Of a stretch of 64,000 nt of DNA, positions 43,508 to 52,882 are shown piece after piece. The notes under the pieces were generated by a model. It had not been told where the DNA came from. It saw nothing but the letters and a program-made list of their open reading frames with translations, and ran no database searches. The position numbers were made by a program, and so were the translations under genes. Within the stretch, counting starts at the first letter, position 1. Each line of letters starts with the position of its first letter. The DNA comes from JAWPMT01 sp965267435 (GTDB lineage Bacteria; Bacteroidota; Bacteroidia; Cytophagales; Cyclobacteriaceae): assembly GCA_965267435.1 (NCBI GenBank), contig OZ253960.1:3410001-3474000 (forward strand). Direction: 5' to 3'.

Positions 43508-45841
43508 TTAGAAGCTGATACTGTAAGAAATCGTCGGGAAAAAAGGCAGCTGCGTGGATGTGTAAATCTCCTCAGTCGCCTCCACATAGTATTCATTGAC
43601 CGCGGCCTGAGCATTGATGACGTTCTGTACGTCGATCTTCAGCTCCCGCGCTGTGTTCCTCTTATTCCTACGAATCCCGATCGCTAGATTGGATATGAAG
43701 ATATCATCACCCTTCTCAGAAAGGTGTGGCCCTTCCACGGCGCTGCCTAGTTCCTGAGAGGCCTCGAGATCAATAGGAGTGTATCGGGCACCGCCAATGA
43801 ATGCCAGCTTCGCATTCACAAACAGTGTTCTCTCCTTCTCTGGCTTGCCAAAGGCAAACTCCTTACCCGCGAGAAAGTTGGCGACGTAGTTGCCGTCAAA
43901 CCTTGACGCCCGCTCCACCCCATCCAAAGCAGTGTACAGCGATCGGTACACGGAAACCGTACCCAGGTAATAGAAGCCACGTGAGAGGTAGCGCTCCAGT
44001 GTCAACTCTACTCCATAATTGCGCCCCGTGCCAGCGTTCACCAAATCTGTTACGATGTACCCCTCTACCATATTCGATAGTGAAAAAGCACTGGCGCTGT
44101 CATTCTCCACGGGGATGTCGTAGAGATGCTGATAGTACCCTTCTATCTTCAGGTGGGTGTTCTCCGAAAGCATGCGATCATAGCCGACTACGAAGTGTGC
44201 AGACTTGGAGATCTCAAGATCCTGGTTGTGCATGGAGTACGTGCCGTCTTCATTCATTTGCCTACCGAGGTAGATGGAGATCGACTCAATCTTACTATGC
44301 AGCCCCATACCGGCAGTGAAGGCCTGATCATCGGCGAAATCCCAGCGCAGACCGAAACGTGGCTCGACGGAGTAGTTGTCATTGAAGCCAAAATGCAGAT
44401 AGTGCAATCCTGTCGTCATTGTGAGGTCGTCGTTGGGCCGCATCCTCCAGCTGGCATATGCCTGGTAGATATCAGCGGAGCCTTTATCTGACAGCGTCGT
44501 TTCCAGGACGTCTGTCTCAAAGTTCAGCGACTTCGCCTCCATGTCGAATCGCTCCCTGGAGTAAATGCCGCCGATCTCTAGCTTGTGCCGTGCATTGATC
44601 TTGTAGTTCCAGGCACTCGTGAGCCGCAGTGCTGCCTTGTTGATGTCATTTTCCTCGATACGCTGAAAATCATCACCATCAGGAATGTTGTCCTCGTACG
44701 TGTTGGTCGAGGCATCTACGGACACGGTGCTCCTGACAAACATCCGATCATTGATCAGGTAGTTGTGGGTCAATCCTACGACGCCCAGGCCACCTGTGTA
44801 GTCAAACCGATAGGCTACCACACCATTGTCGTCCTCCTGATCGCCGCCGATACTGCTCAGTCCACCCAGGCCAAAAACTGATAGATAGTGGCGCTTGTTG
44901 ATGGGCAGATTGACTTTGAACGAGAGGTCCTGGTACTTGGGTACACCACCAAAGTCCACCAGACCGGTCTCGGCCAGCAGCGCCAGCGAAGAGTAGCGAT
45001 AATTGAACAGATATGACCCTTGATAGCCGGGCTTGAACGGCCCCTCTGCACTGAAGTCTAGTCCCAAAGTACTGGCCGTAAATGTGTATTCTTTTTGCTC
45101 ATTGTTGCCCTTTCGCAGCTTCATATCGAAGATTCCGGAAAGTGCATTGCCATACTCAGGGGCAAACGCGCCGGTGAAGAAATCAGAATCACTCAGCATA
45201 TTGCTATTGAGAGCATTGATAGGCCCACCAGTGGATCCCTCATCCGCAAAGTGATTGGGATTCGGGATCTGTACGCCATCGAGTCGCCACAGAATCCCGC
45301 GGGAGGAGTTGCCACGGACGACGATCTCGTTGGAGCCTTCTGCATTGGACTGCACTCCGGCATATGAGGCGACCATCCTCGCAGGATCATTGAAGGAGCC
45401 GGCAAAGCGCTTGGTTTCATCTACCGTGAAGGATCTCGCGCTAACGAGTGCCATCTCGTTGAGCACCTCAGATTTGTCCTTCTTGGCGGTGACGACCACC
45501 TCCTCTAGCGCCTCCACCGACTCACTCATCGGAATATCGAGCACAACTTCCTTCGCTGCCCCTACAAGCATTCCAGGCATGACTCGCTCTTCATATCCGA
45601 CATATCTTATCAGCAGGTCCACCCGACCAACGGCGACCTCAGTGATTCGAAAGTTGCCTTCAAGATCCGTCGTCGCTCCCTGGATGGGATCCGACCCGAT
45701 GATCATGATCGTTGCACCAATGAGCGGTGCTTGTGTGTCTTCATCCTGGATGTTGCCCCGGATGGTTTGCGTTAGGTTTTGAGTATAGGCTGCCCAGGCC
45801 AACATTGTGAGCTGGACAGCCAGTAGGATTCGAAATTGCAT
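43508..45841 (-). CDS. TonB-dependent outer-membrane receptor with CarboxypepD_reg-like domain, 777 aa
   Basis: A signal peptide (1-20) is followed by a carboxypeptidase-regulatory-like domain (about 25-110: IRGNIQDEDTQAPLIGATIMI ... VRYVGYEE), a TonB plug (about 115-240: LEEVVVTAKKD, IVVRGNSSRGILWRLDGVQIPNPNHF) and a barrel of about 520 residues ending TISYSISF. Size is smaller than SusC proteins and closer to siderophore or metal receptors. It follows the GF-N repeat protein by 43 bp, probably as an operon. Ligand unknown. Confidence 0.92.
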   Translation of the reverse strand: MQFRILLAVQLTMLAWAAYTQNLTQTIRGNIQDEDTQAPLIGATIMIIGSDPIQGATTDLEGNFRITEVAVGRVDLLIRYVGYEERVMPGMLVGAAKEVVLDIPMSESVEALEEVVVTAKKDKSEVLNEMALVSARSFTVDETKRFAGSFNDPARMVASYAGVQSNAEGSNEIVVRGNSSRGILWRLDGVQIPNPNHFADEGSTGGPINALNSNMLSDSDFFTGAFAPEYGNALSGIFDMKLRKGNNEQKEYTFTASTLGLDFSAEGPFKPGYQGSYLFNYRYSSLALLAETGLVDFGGVPKYQDLSFKVNLPINKRHYLSVFGLGGLSSIGGDQEDDNGVVAYRFDYTGGLGVVGLTHNYLINDRMFVRSTVSVDASTNTYEDNIPDGDDFQRIEENDINKAALRLTSAWNYKINARHKLEIGGIYSRERFDMEAKSLNFETDVLETTLSDKGSADIYQAYASWRMRPNDDLTMTTGLHYLHFGFNDNYSVEPRFGLRWDFADDQAFTAGMGLHSKIESISIYLGRQMNEDGTYSMHNQDLEISKSAHFVVGYDRMLSENTHLKIEGYYQHLYDIPVENDSASAFSLSNMVEGYIVTDLVNAGTGRNYGVELTLERYLSRGFYYLGTVSVYRSLYTALDGVERASRFDGNYVANFLAGKEFAFGKPEKERTLFVNAKLAFIGGARYTPIDLEASQELGSAVEGPHLSEKGDDIFISNLAIGIRRNKRNTARELKIDVQNVINAQAAVNEYYVEATEEIYTSTQLPFFPTISYSISF

Positions 45842-45884
45842 CAGTAAAAAAGTGTGGTTGTTGTGGAGTGTCTAATGAGCGGTT

Positions 45885-47024
45885 TTAGAACCTTACCGCA
45901 GCGCGATAGCCAATCCAGGCATTGACGGCCCAGTCGCCCGACGCATCATCAAACAAGGTCTTGTCAGGTATGATACTCAGGAAAGGGTCCTCTCCATCCT
46001 CCTCCGGATTGCTGACATAAATGTTCAGTACCGGTCCGGCGACGAGGGCTACGTTGCCAAACAGGCTGTATCCGAAATTCAGGTTGAGGCGGTTCATAAT
46101 GTAGTGTCCGTCGAGTCGCTCATCCAAAGACATCAGGCTTGAGCTGCTGAGTTCGACGTTACCAAAGAATCGCTGTGAGATGCGATACTGTGTACCGAGA
46201 CCAACTCCGTAGGTCCAGCGGTCCTTGTCAGGATCGATACCTGCCGTGAGGATGGAGTAGAGCGCTGGTGTACCTGATCGGTACGAGCCATTGATGGCGA
46301 CGATATCATCGTAGCTGACCTCAAATCGGTTCATACCACCATGGACAAAGTTGAGCAGACCTATGGCAGCGCCTTTCTTGTATTCCTTGGCAAAGTTCAC
46401 CAGACCCACCTGCACGCCGCTGAGTGTTCCAGCATAGTTGAAGAAGGCACTACCTTGTACGCCTTTCACCTCACCACCCGCGTAGTTGGCCATACCGGAA
46501 AGTTGAGCACCCGTTATATCGCCTTGAGAAAAGTTTGTGAAACCTGCCATTTGGGCGCCCTTGATAGATCCTATTGCAAAGTTGAAAAAGCCAGCTCCCT
46601 GGAAGCCTTCCACATGGCCGCCCAGTACGTTACCAAAGCCCGCACCTTGCGCACCAGTTACATTCCCTCGGTTGACGTTGACAAAACCTGCACCTTGCGC
46701 ACCCTTCACATCGCCGCCGATCACATTGGCAAATCCAGCACCCTGAAATCCGACCACGTCATAGCGGAGCACGTTGGCAAAGCCAGCAAGTTCCGCACCA
46801 TGCACGCCATAAGCATAGCCGCCGAGCAGGCTCAATGACGCATTGTTGATGTATTCCCCAGCTTCCAGGCCATTTGTTCCTATGGGATAGATAAATGAAA
46901 TCTGCACAGGTCGTACCTTGACCTCAGGTTCCTGTATCTCTTGAGCTGTTGCTGAAAATCCCACGCCTAGCGCGATCAGTCCTGCTATAAATCTTGATTT
47001 CATGATTGAGAGTTTTTGTTTCAT
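45885..47024 (-). CDS. Surface repeat protein of the LA_2272 type (G-x-GF-N repeats), 379 aa
   Basis: A signal peptide (about 1-26, SATAQ) is followed by about ten repeats of 20-22 residues built around GAQGAGFxNVxxGxVxG, and a beta-rich C-terminal part (GYSLFGNVALVAGPVLNIYV). Such repeats occur in LA_2272-type surface repeat proteins. A perfect GGAGGTGAAC before the ATG at 47024 fixes the start; the longer frame begins in junk with 51 atypical residues. It precedes the receptor gene. Confidence 0.78.
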   Translation of the reverse strand: MKQKLSIMKSRFIAGLIALGVGFSATAQEIQEPEVKVRPVQISFIYPIGTNGLEAGEYINNASLSLLGGYAYGVHGAELAGFANVLRYDVVGFQGAGFANVIGGDVKGAQGAGFVNVNRGNVTGAQGAGFGNVLGGHVEGFQGAGFFNFAIGSIKGAQMAGFTNFSQGDITGAQLSGMANYAGGEVKGVQGSAFFNYAGTLSGVQVGLVNFAKEYKKGAAIGLLNFVHGGMNRFEVSYDDIVAINGSYRSGTPALYSILTAGIDPDKDRWTYGVGLGTQYRISQRFFGNVELSSSSLMSLDERLDGHYIMNRLNLNFGYSLFGNVALVAGPVLNIYVSNPEEDGEDPFLSIIPDKTLFDDASGDWAVNAWIGYRAAVRF

Positions 47025-47287
47025 GTTCACCTCCATGGAGCCTTCACCTGATTCTACCCCCACCCTCTTTTTAAAATTTTTCTGAAAATATTTTTTGGGG
47101 CGCACAGGCCACCGCGCCGAGCCATCGCACTCGTGAAGTGAGAGAGGACGAAGCACCAAAAAAAACCACGCATCCAACTCTCTCCTTCACGGCTTCCTCG
47201 CGTCGGCGCTAGCCTTCGACCCCGCAACCCGACGCACTAACGTATCTCGTCTAGCGCTTCGACTTCTGCCCACTGATTACCCCCCAA

Positions 47288-47329
47288 CCCCCTCAAGGGG
47301 GAGAATTGATTCCCCCTTATCAAAGGGGG
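47288..47329. repeat. REP-like nested CCCCC/GGGGG hairpins
   Basis: CCCCCTCAAGGGGG (47288-47301) and CCCCCTTATCAAAGGGGG (47312-47329) are each self-complementary. The middle GGGGGAGAATTGATTCCCCC also pairs, so alternative folds exist. Such modules are common intergenic repeats in this phylum. Confidence 0.65.
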
Positions 47330-47337
47330 CTTAGAGG

Positions 47338-47407
47338 TGATGTCAGGTGTTTCCACCTGACATCAGATATTCTTAGTAGTGCGGTCAGGTGTTTCCACCT
47401 GACCACA
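47338..47407. repeat. Twin 28-base hairpins with compensatory change
   Basis: Two copies, 47338-47365 and 47380-47407, of a stem-loop with a GTCAGGTG arm, TTTC loop and CACCTGAC arm, each followed by AGATATT. Outside the shared core the arms differ (TGAT...ATCA against TGCG...CACA) but still pair largely, which suggests selection on the hairpin. Confidence 0.65.
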
Positions 47408-47446
47408 GATATTGTATCTTGATCACTCACTCAAACTAATCTCCCA

Positions 47447-47818
47447 ATGAAACTCGGAGCCTTTTCTCTCAGCCTCACCGTCAAAGACCTCAACGCTTCT
47501 AAGGAATTCTATGAAAAACTCGGATTCGAGGTCTTCGCGGGCAAAATGGAACGCAACTACCTGATCATGAAAAGTGGCGACACGATCATCGGTCTGTTCC
47601 ATGGCATGTTCGACAAAAACGTCATCACCTTCAATCCCGGCTGGGACCAGAGCGCCAATATTCTGGAAAACTTCGATGACATACGAGCGATACAGAAGGA
47701 GCTAAAGAGTCAGGGATTGGCCCTGGCTTCAGAGGCGGACGGATCGACCACCGGTCCAGCTAGCATCACCTTGATCGACCCGGACGGCAATCCCATCTTG
47801 ATTGATCAGCACGTCTGA
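47447..47818 (+). CDS. VOC/glyoxalase family protein, 123 aa
   Basis: A single vicinal-oxygen-chelate fold: FSLSLTVKDLNASKEFYEKLGFEVFAG at the N-terminus and ITLIDPDGNPILIDQH at the C-terminus. The family is mainly dioxygenase, lyase or resistance enzymes; which one cannot be told. Monocistronic, flanked by hairpin repeats. Confidence 0.88.
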   Translation: MKLGAFSLSLTVKDLNASKEFYEKLGFEVFAGKMERNYLIMKSGDTIIGLFHGMFDKNVITFNPGWDQSANILENFDDIRAIQKELKSQGLALASEADGSTTGPASITLIDPDGNPILIDQHV

Positions 47819-47844
47819 GGCCTTAATCCTGAAGAAATAGGCAA

Positions 47845-48741
47845 CTAGTTGCGGGAGGACCTCACGGGAACTCCCACGGCTGTCACCACTACGGTTTCGA
47901 GCTCTTTTGCGAGGGGCAGCGGATCGAGTTTCTTTTTGTTCCTCTTCTTGGTGGGCCGGTCTTTGATTTCGAAGACAATGGGCATCGCAAATCGGGCGGG
48001 GTACGTTTCGCCATCCAGCAAAGCGGGCATCCAGCCATCACTGAGCATTTCAGCCACACGCAAAACTTCTTCGCCAACTCCATAGCCCAGATCGTTGACG
48101 ACAGCAAAGTCCCCTGGCATGCCTTGGGGATCTATGACGAACGTTAAGTGAACTGTACCCGTCGTGGACTGCTGCCGGGCTTCGCGGGGGAAACTGAGGT
48201 TAGAAGCAAATATCTTGTAGTATTCCCCAAAGCTACCAACGTACCGAGGCTGTCGGTCCAGTTGCTTCAACACCCATTCACCCCCCATCTGGATGGCATA
48301 AGCGGAAGTATCGTAACGGAAATAGTCGATGGCGAAGTTGTCGTAATCGATCTTCAGTGCCAGCACCTCGTTGTCATAGTACTCCCAGATGCCGACCTTG
48401 CGCCCTTCGAGTACTGGTCCCTTCTCATAGCCATTGTCAACCATCTCGGTGCCCCGATCCACCTTGAGGATCTTGATGAGTATCCGGTCCTGCGTCGATA
48501 CCGCCACCCTGCTCTCCACATATCCATCCTTGAGCAATGCCATGGTATCTCCTTGCGAGACAGTCATCTCGAAATAGCCCAGACTGTTCGTCACCGTAGA
48601 GGAACTGTCCGACAATAGTTTGACTTCCACGTCACTCAAGGCATCTTCAGAATCGGCATCTACTACCCGGCCGATCAATGTCTGTTGCGAGTAGGTTGAG
48701 AAAGAGAGGAACAAAAAGAGGGTAATGAGTAGTGTCTTCAT
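47845..48741 (-). CDS. TonB C-terminal domain protein with carboxypeptidase-like N-terminal domain, 298 aa
   Basis: A signal peptide (1-18, FSTYSQQ) is followed by a carboxypeptidase-regulatory-like domain (LIGRVVDADSEDALSDVEVKLL, about 20-95), a middle region (GRKVGIWEYYDNEVLALKIDYDN) and a TonB-C-like domain (FPREARQQSTTGTVHLTFVIDPQGMPGDFAVVNDLGYG, about 190-265). Exported TonB-C proteins of this kind are frequent in Bacteroidota; they lack a transmembrane anchor, so a direct energy-coupling role is doubtful. Start ATG 48741; another ATG lies three codons upstream. Confidence 0.8.
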   Translation of the reverse strand: MKTLLITLFLFLSFSTYSQQTLIGRVVDADSEDALSDVEVKLLSDSSSTVTNSLGYFEMTVSQGDTMALLKDGYVESRVAVSTQDRILIKILKVDRGTEMVDNGYEKGPVLEGRKVGIWEYYDNEVLALKIDYDNFAIDYFRYDTSAYAIQMGGEWVLKQLDRQPRYVGSFGEYYKIFASNLSFPREARQQSTTGTVHLTFVIDPQGMPGDFAVVNDLGYGVGEEVLRVAEMLSDGWMPALLDGETYPARFAMPIVFEIKDRPTKKRNKKKLDPLPLAKELETVVVTAVGVPVRSSRN

Positions 48742-48858
48742 GAGCTCCATAATGGGTCATTAATTTACTTAATAAATGGTAGAGTGACTCCGAATCATCA
48801 GGCCGTAAGGTCAGGCCTAAAAGCGGTACTGGCCGTGGCACAACCCCCTCAATTCGTC

Positions 48859-48894
48859 ATTCCTGCGAACTGGACTGGTAAGTGATGCAGGAAT
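48859..48894. repeat. ATTCCTGC ... GCAGGAAT inverted repeat
   Basis: 8 bp perfect arms with a 20 bp loop upstream of the padR gene, in the style of dispersed GTCATTCCTGCG elements. Confidence 0.5.
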
Positions 48895-48947
48895 CTGAAT
48901 AAAAATATAATCACATGTTCTGGCAACCTTTCCTGCCGATTACGTTT

Positions 48948-48968
48948 ATTTGTCTTACAATTATGACA
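48948..48968. promoter_or_regulatory. PadR operator-like site, copy 1
   Basis: ATTTGTCTTACAA followed by TTATGACA, ending 7 bp before the padR start codon. The core TTGT-CTT-ACAA is a dyad. A near-identical copy lies before the downstream permease gene. Confidence 0.5.
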
Positions 48969-48975
48969 CTAATTG

Positions 48976-49311
48976 ATGAAGGGTACACAACTGGGTGAGT
49001 TTGAAGAGCTGGTTTTGCTAATGACCGGGCTACTCGACGGTAATGCCTATACGGTGACCATTGTCGAGGAGGTCAACGGACGCACCGGGCGGAAGCTGAC
49101 ACTAAGCGCCGTACACACGGTTCTGAATAGACTGGAAAAGAAAGGATTTCTGCAGTCTTACATGGGCGGAGCCACTGGCGAAAGAGGTGGAAGACGACGC
49201 CGACTGTACAAGATCACCGCTATGGGATTTCAGAAGCTCGATGAAACCCGCGAGATGCGAAGTCAAATTTGGAGCGAGATGCCCAAGTTGAGTTTTGACT
49301 TTAGCTACTGA
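48976..49311 (+). CDS. PadR-family transcriptional regulator, 111 aa
   Basis: A winged HTH of the PadR type: KGTQLGEFEELVLLMTGLLDGNAYTVTIVEEVNGRTGRKLTLSAVHTVLNRLEKKGFLQS then GGRRRRLYKITAMGFQKLDE. ATG 48976 is preferred to TTG one codon earlier. Genes of this family regularly precede ABC permeases with the permease prefix domain 2, as here. It is likely to repress itself and the permease through the duplicated sites flanking it. Confidence 0.93.
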   Translation: MKGTQLGEFEELVLLMTGLLDGNAYTVTIVEEVNGRTGRKLTLSAVHTVLNRLEKKGFLQSYMGGATGERGGRRRRLYKITAMGFQKLDETREMRSQIWSEMPKLSFDFSY

Positions 49312-49324
49312 TTTCTTTTTGATG

Positions 49325-49345
49325 ATTTGTCTTACAAATATCACA
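49325..49345. promoter_or_regulatory. PadR operator-like site, copy 2 (between padR and permease)
   Basis: ATTTGTCTTACAA followed by ATATCACA, five bases before the permease start. TTTGT-CTT-ACAAA is a perfect dyad. It matches copy 1 at 19 of 21 bases. Confidence 0.5.
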
Positions 49346-49350
49346 GAAAT

Positions 49351-51966
49351 ATGAAGTCATCTCCTCCAGAGTGGATCGACCGAGTGGTCGAATGGTACTG
49401 TGCTGACTACTATGTCGAGGAGGTACTGGGTGACCTCCATGAGTGGTACCTGCATCGCCGGCAGGAAAATCCTCACTCCTCGTACCTGCTGCTGCGGTAC
49501 ATGGCCTCCGTCATTGGCTACTTCACGATATCACGATCCAAACCCTTTCACAGACTGGTCAACAGTCCAAAATACCTTGCCATGAACATGATCCTCAAAA
49601 TCACCTTCAGAAATCTCTTCAAAGAAAAACTCTCGGGTATCGTCCGACTGATCAATCTGGTCCTGGGCATCTCCTTCTTCCTGTTGTGCTTGATCTACAC
49701 GAGGTATGAGCTGGCGTACGACGAGTTCCATACGAATTCCGAGAACATCTACCGCATCGGCTCTTCTTTTGACAACTCGCCCTGGGCGGCACAGCCGATT
49801 GGCTTGGGCCCTTGGATGTGGGACAATGTAGCCAGTGTGAAACGTATGAATCGGTTTGTGCCTGTGCGCACGACGTCGATGAAGTTTGGTGACAGGATCT
49901 TCTATGAGGAACGTGGCGTCATGGCAGATAGCACGGTTTTCGACATGTTTTCCTACGAGTTGGTGCAGGGTAACCCCAAGACCGCCTTGCTTGAGCCGTT
50001 CTCCATCATTCTCACCGAGCGCCTCGCGCGGAAGTATTTCGGCGACGAAAATCCTATGGGCAAGCTGGTGGAACTATCGTTTGATACGAGTAGTCGGACA
50101 TGGGAAAATACACCCCGCAAAGTCACTGGCGTGATGAAAGACGTGCCCGGGCAATCGCACTTGCAGTTTGACTTCATTTGCTCGCCGTACACGTTCTCCG
50201 ATGAGTGGCTGAGGGCCTGGCGCAACTTCTGGGTGTACACCTACATCGAGTTTGAGCCAGGGGCCGATCTGGACCATGCAAGCGCGCTGGCCAAGGAGGA
50301 GTTTATGCGTCAATACGGGGTAGTAGAGGACGACGCACGCGGCTTCGAGATGGTGCTGACGCCCATTGAAGGTATTCACCTCTATACCAATCACGAAAAG
50401 GAGCTCGCGCACAATGGCAACATCTACAATGTCTACATCCTCTTCTGCATGGGTGCGTTGGTCCTTGTCATCTCATGCATCAATTTCATTAACCTCACAG
50501 TTATCCGTGGGTTTGATCGTGCCAAGGAGATTGGGCTACGGAAAGTCGTGGGTGCAAGCCGGCATCAACTGGTCCTGCAATTCCTGGCCGAAAATGCCGT
50601 CATTCTGGTAATAGCCGGGATTGTCAGTCTGGGGATACTTGCCTTGCTGACACCAGCCTTCCGCACGTTTACTGGATTGGACTTACCCCTCAATGTCTTT
50701 CAAGACCCCTCTGTGTTGGGCGCGTTGCTTTTGATACTGTTGGGTCTGCAGGTGGCGAGTGGCATCTATCCCGCCCTGGTGCTCAGCGGCATCTCACCAT
50801 CCCAAAGCATCAAGTCAGCCACAGTCGTCACTCCCGCAGGAAGCATAGGTCTGACGCGTCGTGTCCTGATCGTAATGCAATTCTCTCTGTCCTTCATCCT
50901 CGTTATCGGTTCGATCGTGGTTTTCCGCCAACTCACTTTTATCCAAGAAAAGGAGCTCGGTTTTGAGAAAGACCAAGTGGCCCTGATCCATATCAACAAA
51001 GAAACCGGGCGCCACTATGAGGCCTTCGAACAGGCGATCATCGACCACCCAGGAATCAAATCTATCTCCACCGCCTCGGATGTCCCTGGCTACCGTATTT
51101 CGCTGGAGGGCTTACAGAAGATGGGCATCGATACTGAGCACAGCACACGCCTGATTTATGCAGACCATGCCTTCATCGACACCTATGGCATACGCCTGCT
51201 GGAAGGCAAGCCCTTCAATAAACAATTCGCACCGGCTAATCGAGAATTCTATGTCAACGAACAGGCTGTTCAGGAGTTCTTTGATGATGGAGACGTACTG
51301 GGCCAGCGATTGGTCGTCTCTGGAGATACGGGTACTGTTGTCGGCATCGTACAGGACTTCAATTTTCAGTCGCTGCACTCCCCCATCGAGCCTCTCACTA
51401 TTTACAATATCCCCTGGGCAATGACCGGCGGATATGCCTCGATTAAATTTGAGTCCGCACAGGTAAAGAGTGTCCTCGAAGCCATCGAAACGGCGGGTAA
51501 TGAGATCTACCCCAACTTGCCAGCTCTGGAAGTCGTCTTTCTCGATGAGCGCTTCGCGCAACTATATGTGGCAGAAAGCCAGCTCCGAACCGTTATACTC
51601 ATTTTCTGTATTGTCACCATTCTACTGACAGTATCGGGGCTCATCGGGGTAGCGAGTTACAATGTCCGGAAGCGCGAAAAGGAAATTGCCGTTCGCAAAG
51701 TGCTGGGCTGCTCTACAACAGAGTTGGTAGCGATACTCAGCCGAAGTTTTCTATTGCTCCTGGGTATTTCTCTGGCCATAGGCCTACCGGGAGCATACTA
51801 TTTGACACAGTGGTGGCTGGAGGACTTTGCCTATCGCGTGCCTGTCCAGCCTGGGATCTTTGTCCTCTCAGCACTGATCATGGTCTTCATTATTCTGAAC
51901 AGTTCCGGACTCATCACACTTCGGGCGGCCCGCTCCAATCCCGCGAAGACGCTGAAGAATGAATGA
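49351..51966 (+). CDS. FtsX/MacB-type ABC permease with permease-prefix domain, 871 aa
   Basis: An N-terminal permease prefix domain (about 1-75: PPEWIDRVVEWYCADYYVEEVLGDLHEWYLHRR) leads into two MacB-like units. Each has an N-terminal helix, a periplasmic domain and a three-helix FtsX block (NFINLTVIRGFDRAKEIGLRKVVGASRHQLVLQF, about 380-480; ASYNVRKREKEIAVRKVLGCSTTELVAIL, about 770-850). No ATPase gene adjoins. These proteins act in lipoprotein release or peptide and drug efflux by mechanotransmission. ATG 49351 is the family start; the upstream frame overlaps the operator. Confidence 0.92.
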   Translation: MKSSPPEWIDRVVEWYCADYYVEEVLGDLHEWYLHRRQENPHSSYLLLRYMASVIGYFTISRSKPFHRLVNSPKYLAMNMILKITFRNLFKEKLSGIVRLINLVLGISFFLLCLIYTRYELAYDEFHTNSENIYRIGSSFDNSPWAAQPIGLGPWMWDNVASVKRMNRFVPVRTTSMKFGDRIFYEERGVMADSTVFDMFSYELVQGNPKTALLEPFSIILTERLARKYFGDENPMGKLVELSFDTSSRTWENTPRKVTGVMKDVPGQSHLQFDFICSPYTFSDEWLRAWRNFWVYTYIEFEPGADLDHASALAKEEFMRQYGVVEDDARGFEMVLTPIEGIHLYTNHEKELAHNGNIYNVYILFCMGALVLVISCINFINLTVIRGFDRAKEIGLRKVVGASRHQLVLQFLAENAVILVIAGIVSLGILALLTPAFRTFTGLDLPLNVFQDPSVLGALLLILLGLQVASGIYPALVLSGISPSQSIKSATVVTPAGSIGLTRRVLIVMQFSLSFILVIGSIVVFRQLTFIQEKELGFEKDQVALIHINKETGRHYEAFEQAIIDHPGIKSISTASDVPGYRISLEGLQKMGIDTEHSTRLIYADHAFIDTYGIRLLEGKPFNKQFAPANREFYVNEQAVQEFFDDGDVLGQRLVVSGDTGTVVGIVQDFNFQSLHSPIEPLTIYNIPWAMTGGYASIKFESAQVKSVLEAIETAGNEIYPNLPALEVVFLDERFAQLYVAESQLRTVILIFCIVTILLTVSGLIGVASYNVRKREKEIAVRKVLGCSTTELVAILSRSFLLLLGISLAIGLPGAYYLTQWWLEDFAYRVPVQPGIFVLSALIMVFIILNSSGLITLRAARSNPAKTLKNE

Positions 51967-52072
51967 GGGATGATTGAGTGTGGAGCCCGCCTTCACTTTG
52001 AGGCTATGGTGGACAAGTGTGAGTGTGGGTGAGTTGCTGTCGCGATCTTGGTCGATTACCTAGATTTGTCAA

Positions 52073-52864
52073 ATGCAGATCGTACAGCTATTCCAATACC
52101 CGCTGAAGTCCTGTCGGGCTGATGAGGTGTCCCAACTTGAAATTGTTCGCACTGGCGTGCAAAACGATCGAATCGTGGCGGCAATGGATGCTACTGGAAC
52201 AGTCCTTACCGCACGCACCCACCCCCTACTACTTCAGATCGACGCTCACATTGTCAAAAAGCAATTGACACTGGGCTTTGGCGGAATGGAATCGCTGACC
52301 GTTTCGCTATTGGGCGGGGGGGATGAAAGGCCCTTTCGCATGTTTGACCACAACCTGACGGGGCGTACACTGGGTGATGATGCTGCCATTTGGATTTCAG
52401 AAGCCCTACGAACGGACGCACAACTCGTCGCCTTAAAGGACTCCAAAAGACCCATGATGCCCCGACACAATGCAAAGGAGGGGGACACGGTGCTTCTTAC
52501 AGATGCCTCTCCCATTCATCTGATCTCTACTGCAAGCCTCCAGGATCTCAATGAACGCTTGGACAGACAGTTTCCCATCCATCAGTTTCGCCCCAATCTG
52601 GTGGTAGAGGGATGCGATCCGTACGCGGAAGACAAGTGGAAGGAGGTACAAATCGGTGACTGCGTTTTCGAGGTGCACATGGCCTGCCCCCGGTGTGTGC
52701 TCTCCACCATTGACCCTGCTACAGGCATCGCTGACCCACAAAGCGAACCGCTTCGCTCATGGGCGGAATACCGCAAGGATGACAAAGGCAAGGTCAACTT
52801 CGGAGTCTATATGATCCCAAGGAAGCTCGGGACAATAAAGAAAGGTATGCGGCTGGAATTGTAG
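52073..52864 (+). CDS. MOSC domain protein, 263 aa
   Basis: The N-terminal MOSC_N beta barrel (VQLFQYPLKSCRADEV, about 2-115) is followed by a MOSC domain (about 120-260: FRPNLVVEG, CVFEVHMACPRCVLSTIDPATG). The cysteine in PRCVLSTID (about 214) is the conserved residue thought to ligate the molybdenum cofactor (mARC/YcbX type). It fits the molybdenum-cofactor genes at 16-18 kb. It is convergent with paaH and may be monocistronic. Confidence 0.9.
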   Translation: MQIVQLFQYPLKSCRADEVSQLEIVRTGVQNDRIVAAMDATGTVLTARTHPLLLQIDAHIVKKQLTLGFGGMESLTVSLLGGGDERPFRMFDHNLTGRTLGDDAAIWISEALRTDAQLVALKDSKRPMMPRHNAKEGDTVLLTDASPIHLISTASLQDLNERLDRQFPIHQFRPNLVVEGCDPYAEDKWKEVQIGDCVFEVHMACPRCVLSTIDPATGIADPQSEPLRSWAEYRKDDKGKVNFGVYMIPRKLGTIKKGMRLEL

Positions 52865-52882
52865 GAGACTACTTTGCGCAAG

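Larger units (their letters stand above)
47025..47446. other. 422 bp intergenic region with REP-like hairpins, no gene
   Basis: Contains the leader of the 47024 gene, a GC-rich degenerate stretch (47100-47260), nested C/G hairpins (47288-47329) and a pair of related hairpins (47338-47407). No protein gene supported. Confidence 0.6.

Noticed and set aside
47100..47260. Possible protein start in the region before the GF-N repeat gene
   Set aside because: The in-frame extension is arginine/proline-rich with no signal; a strong GGAGGTGAAC site places the start at 47024.
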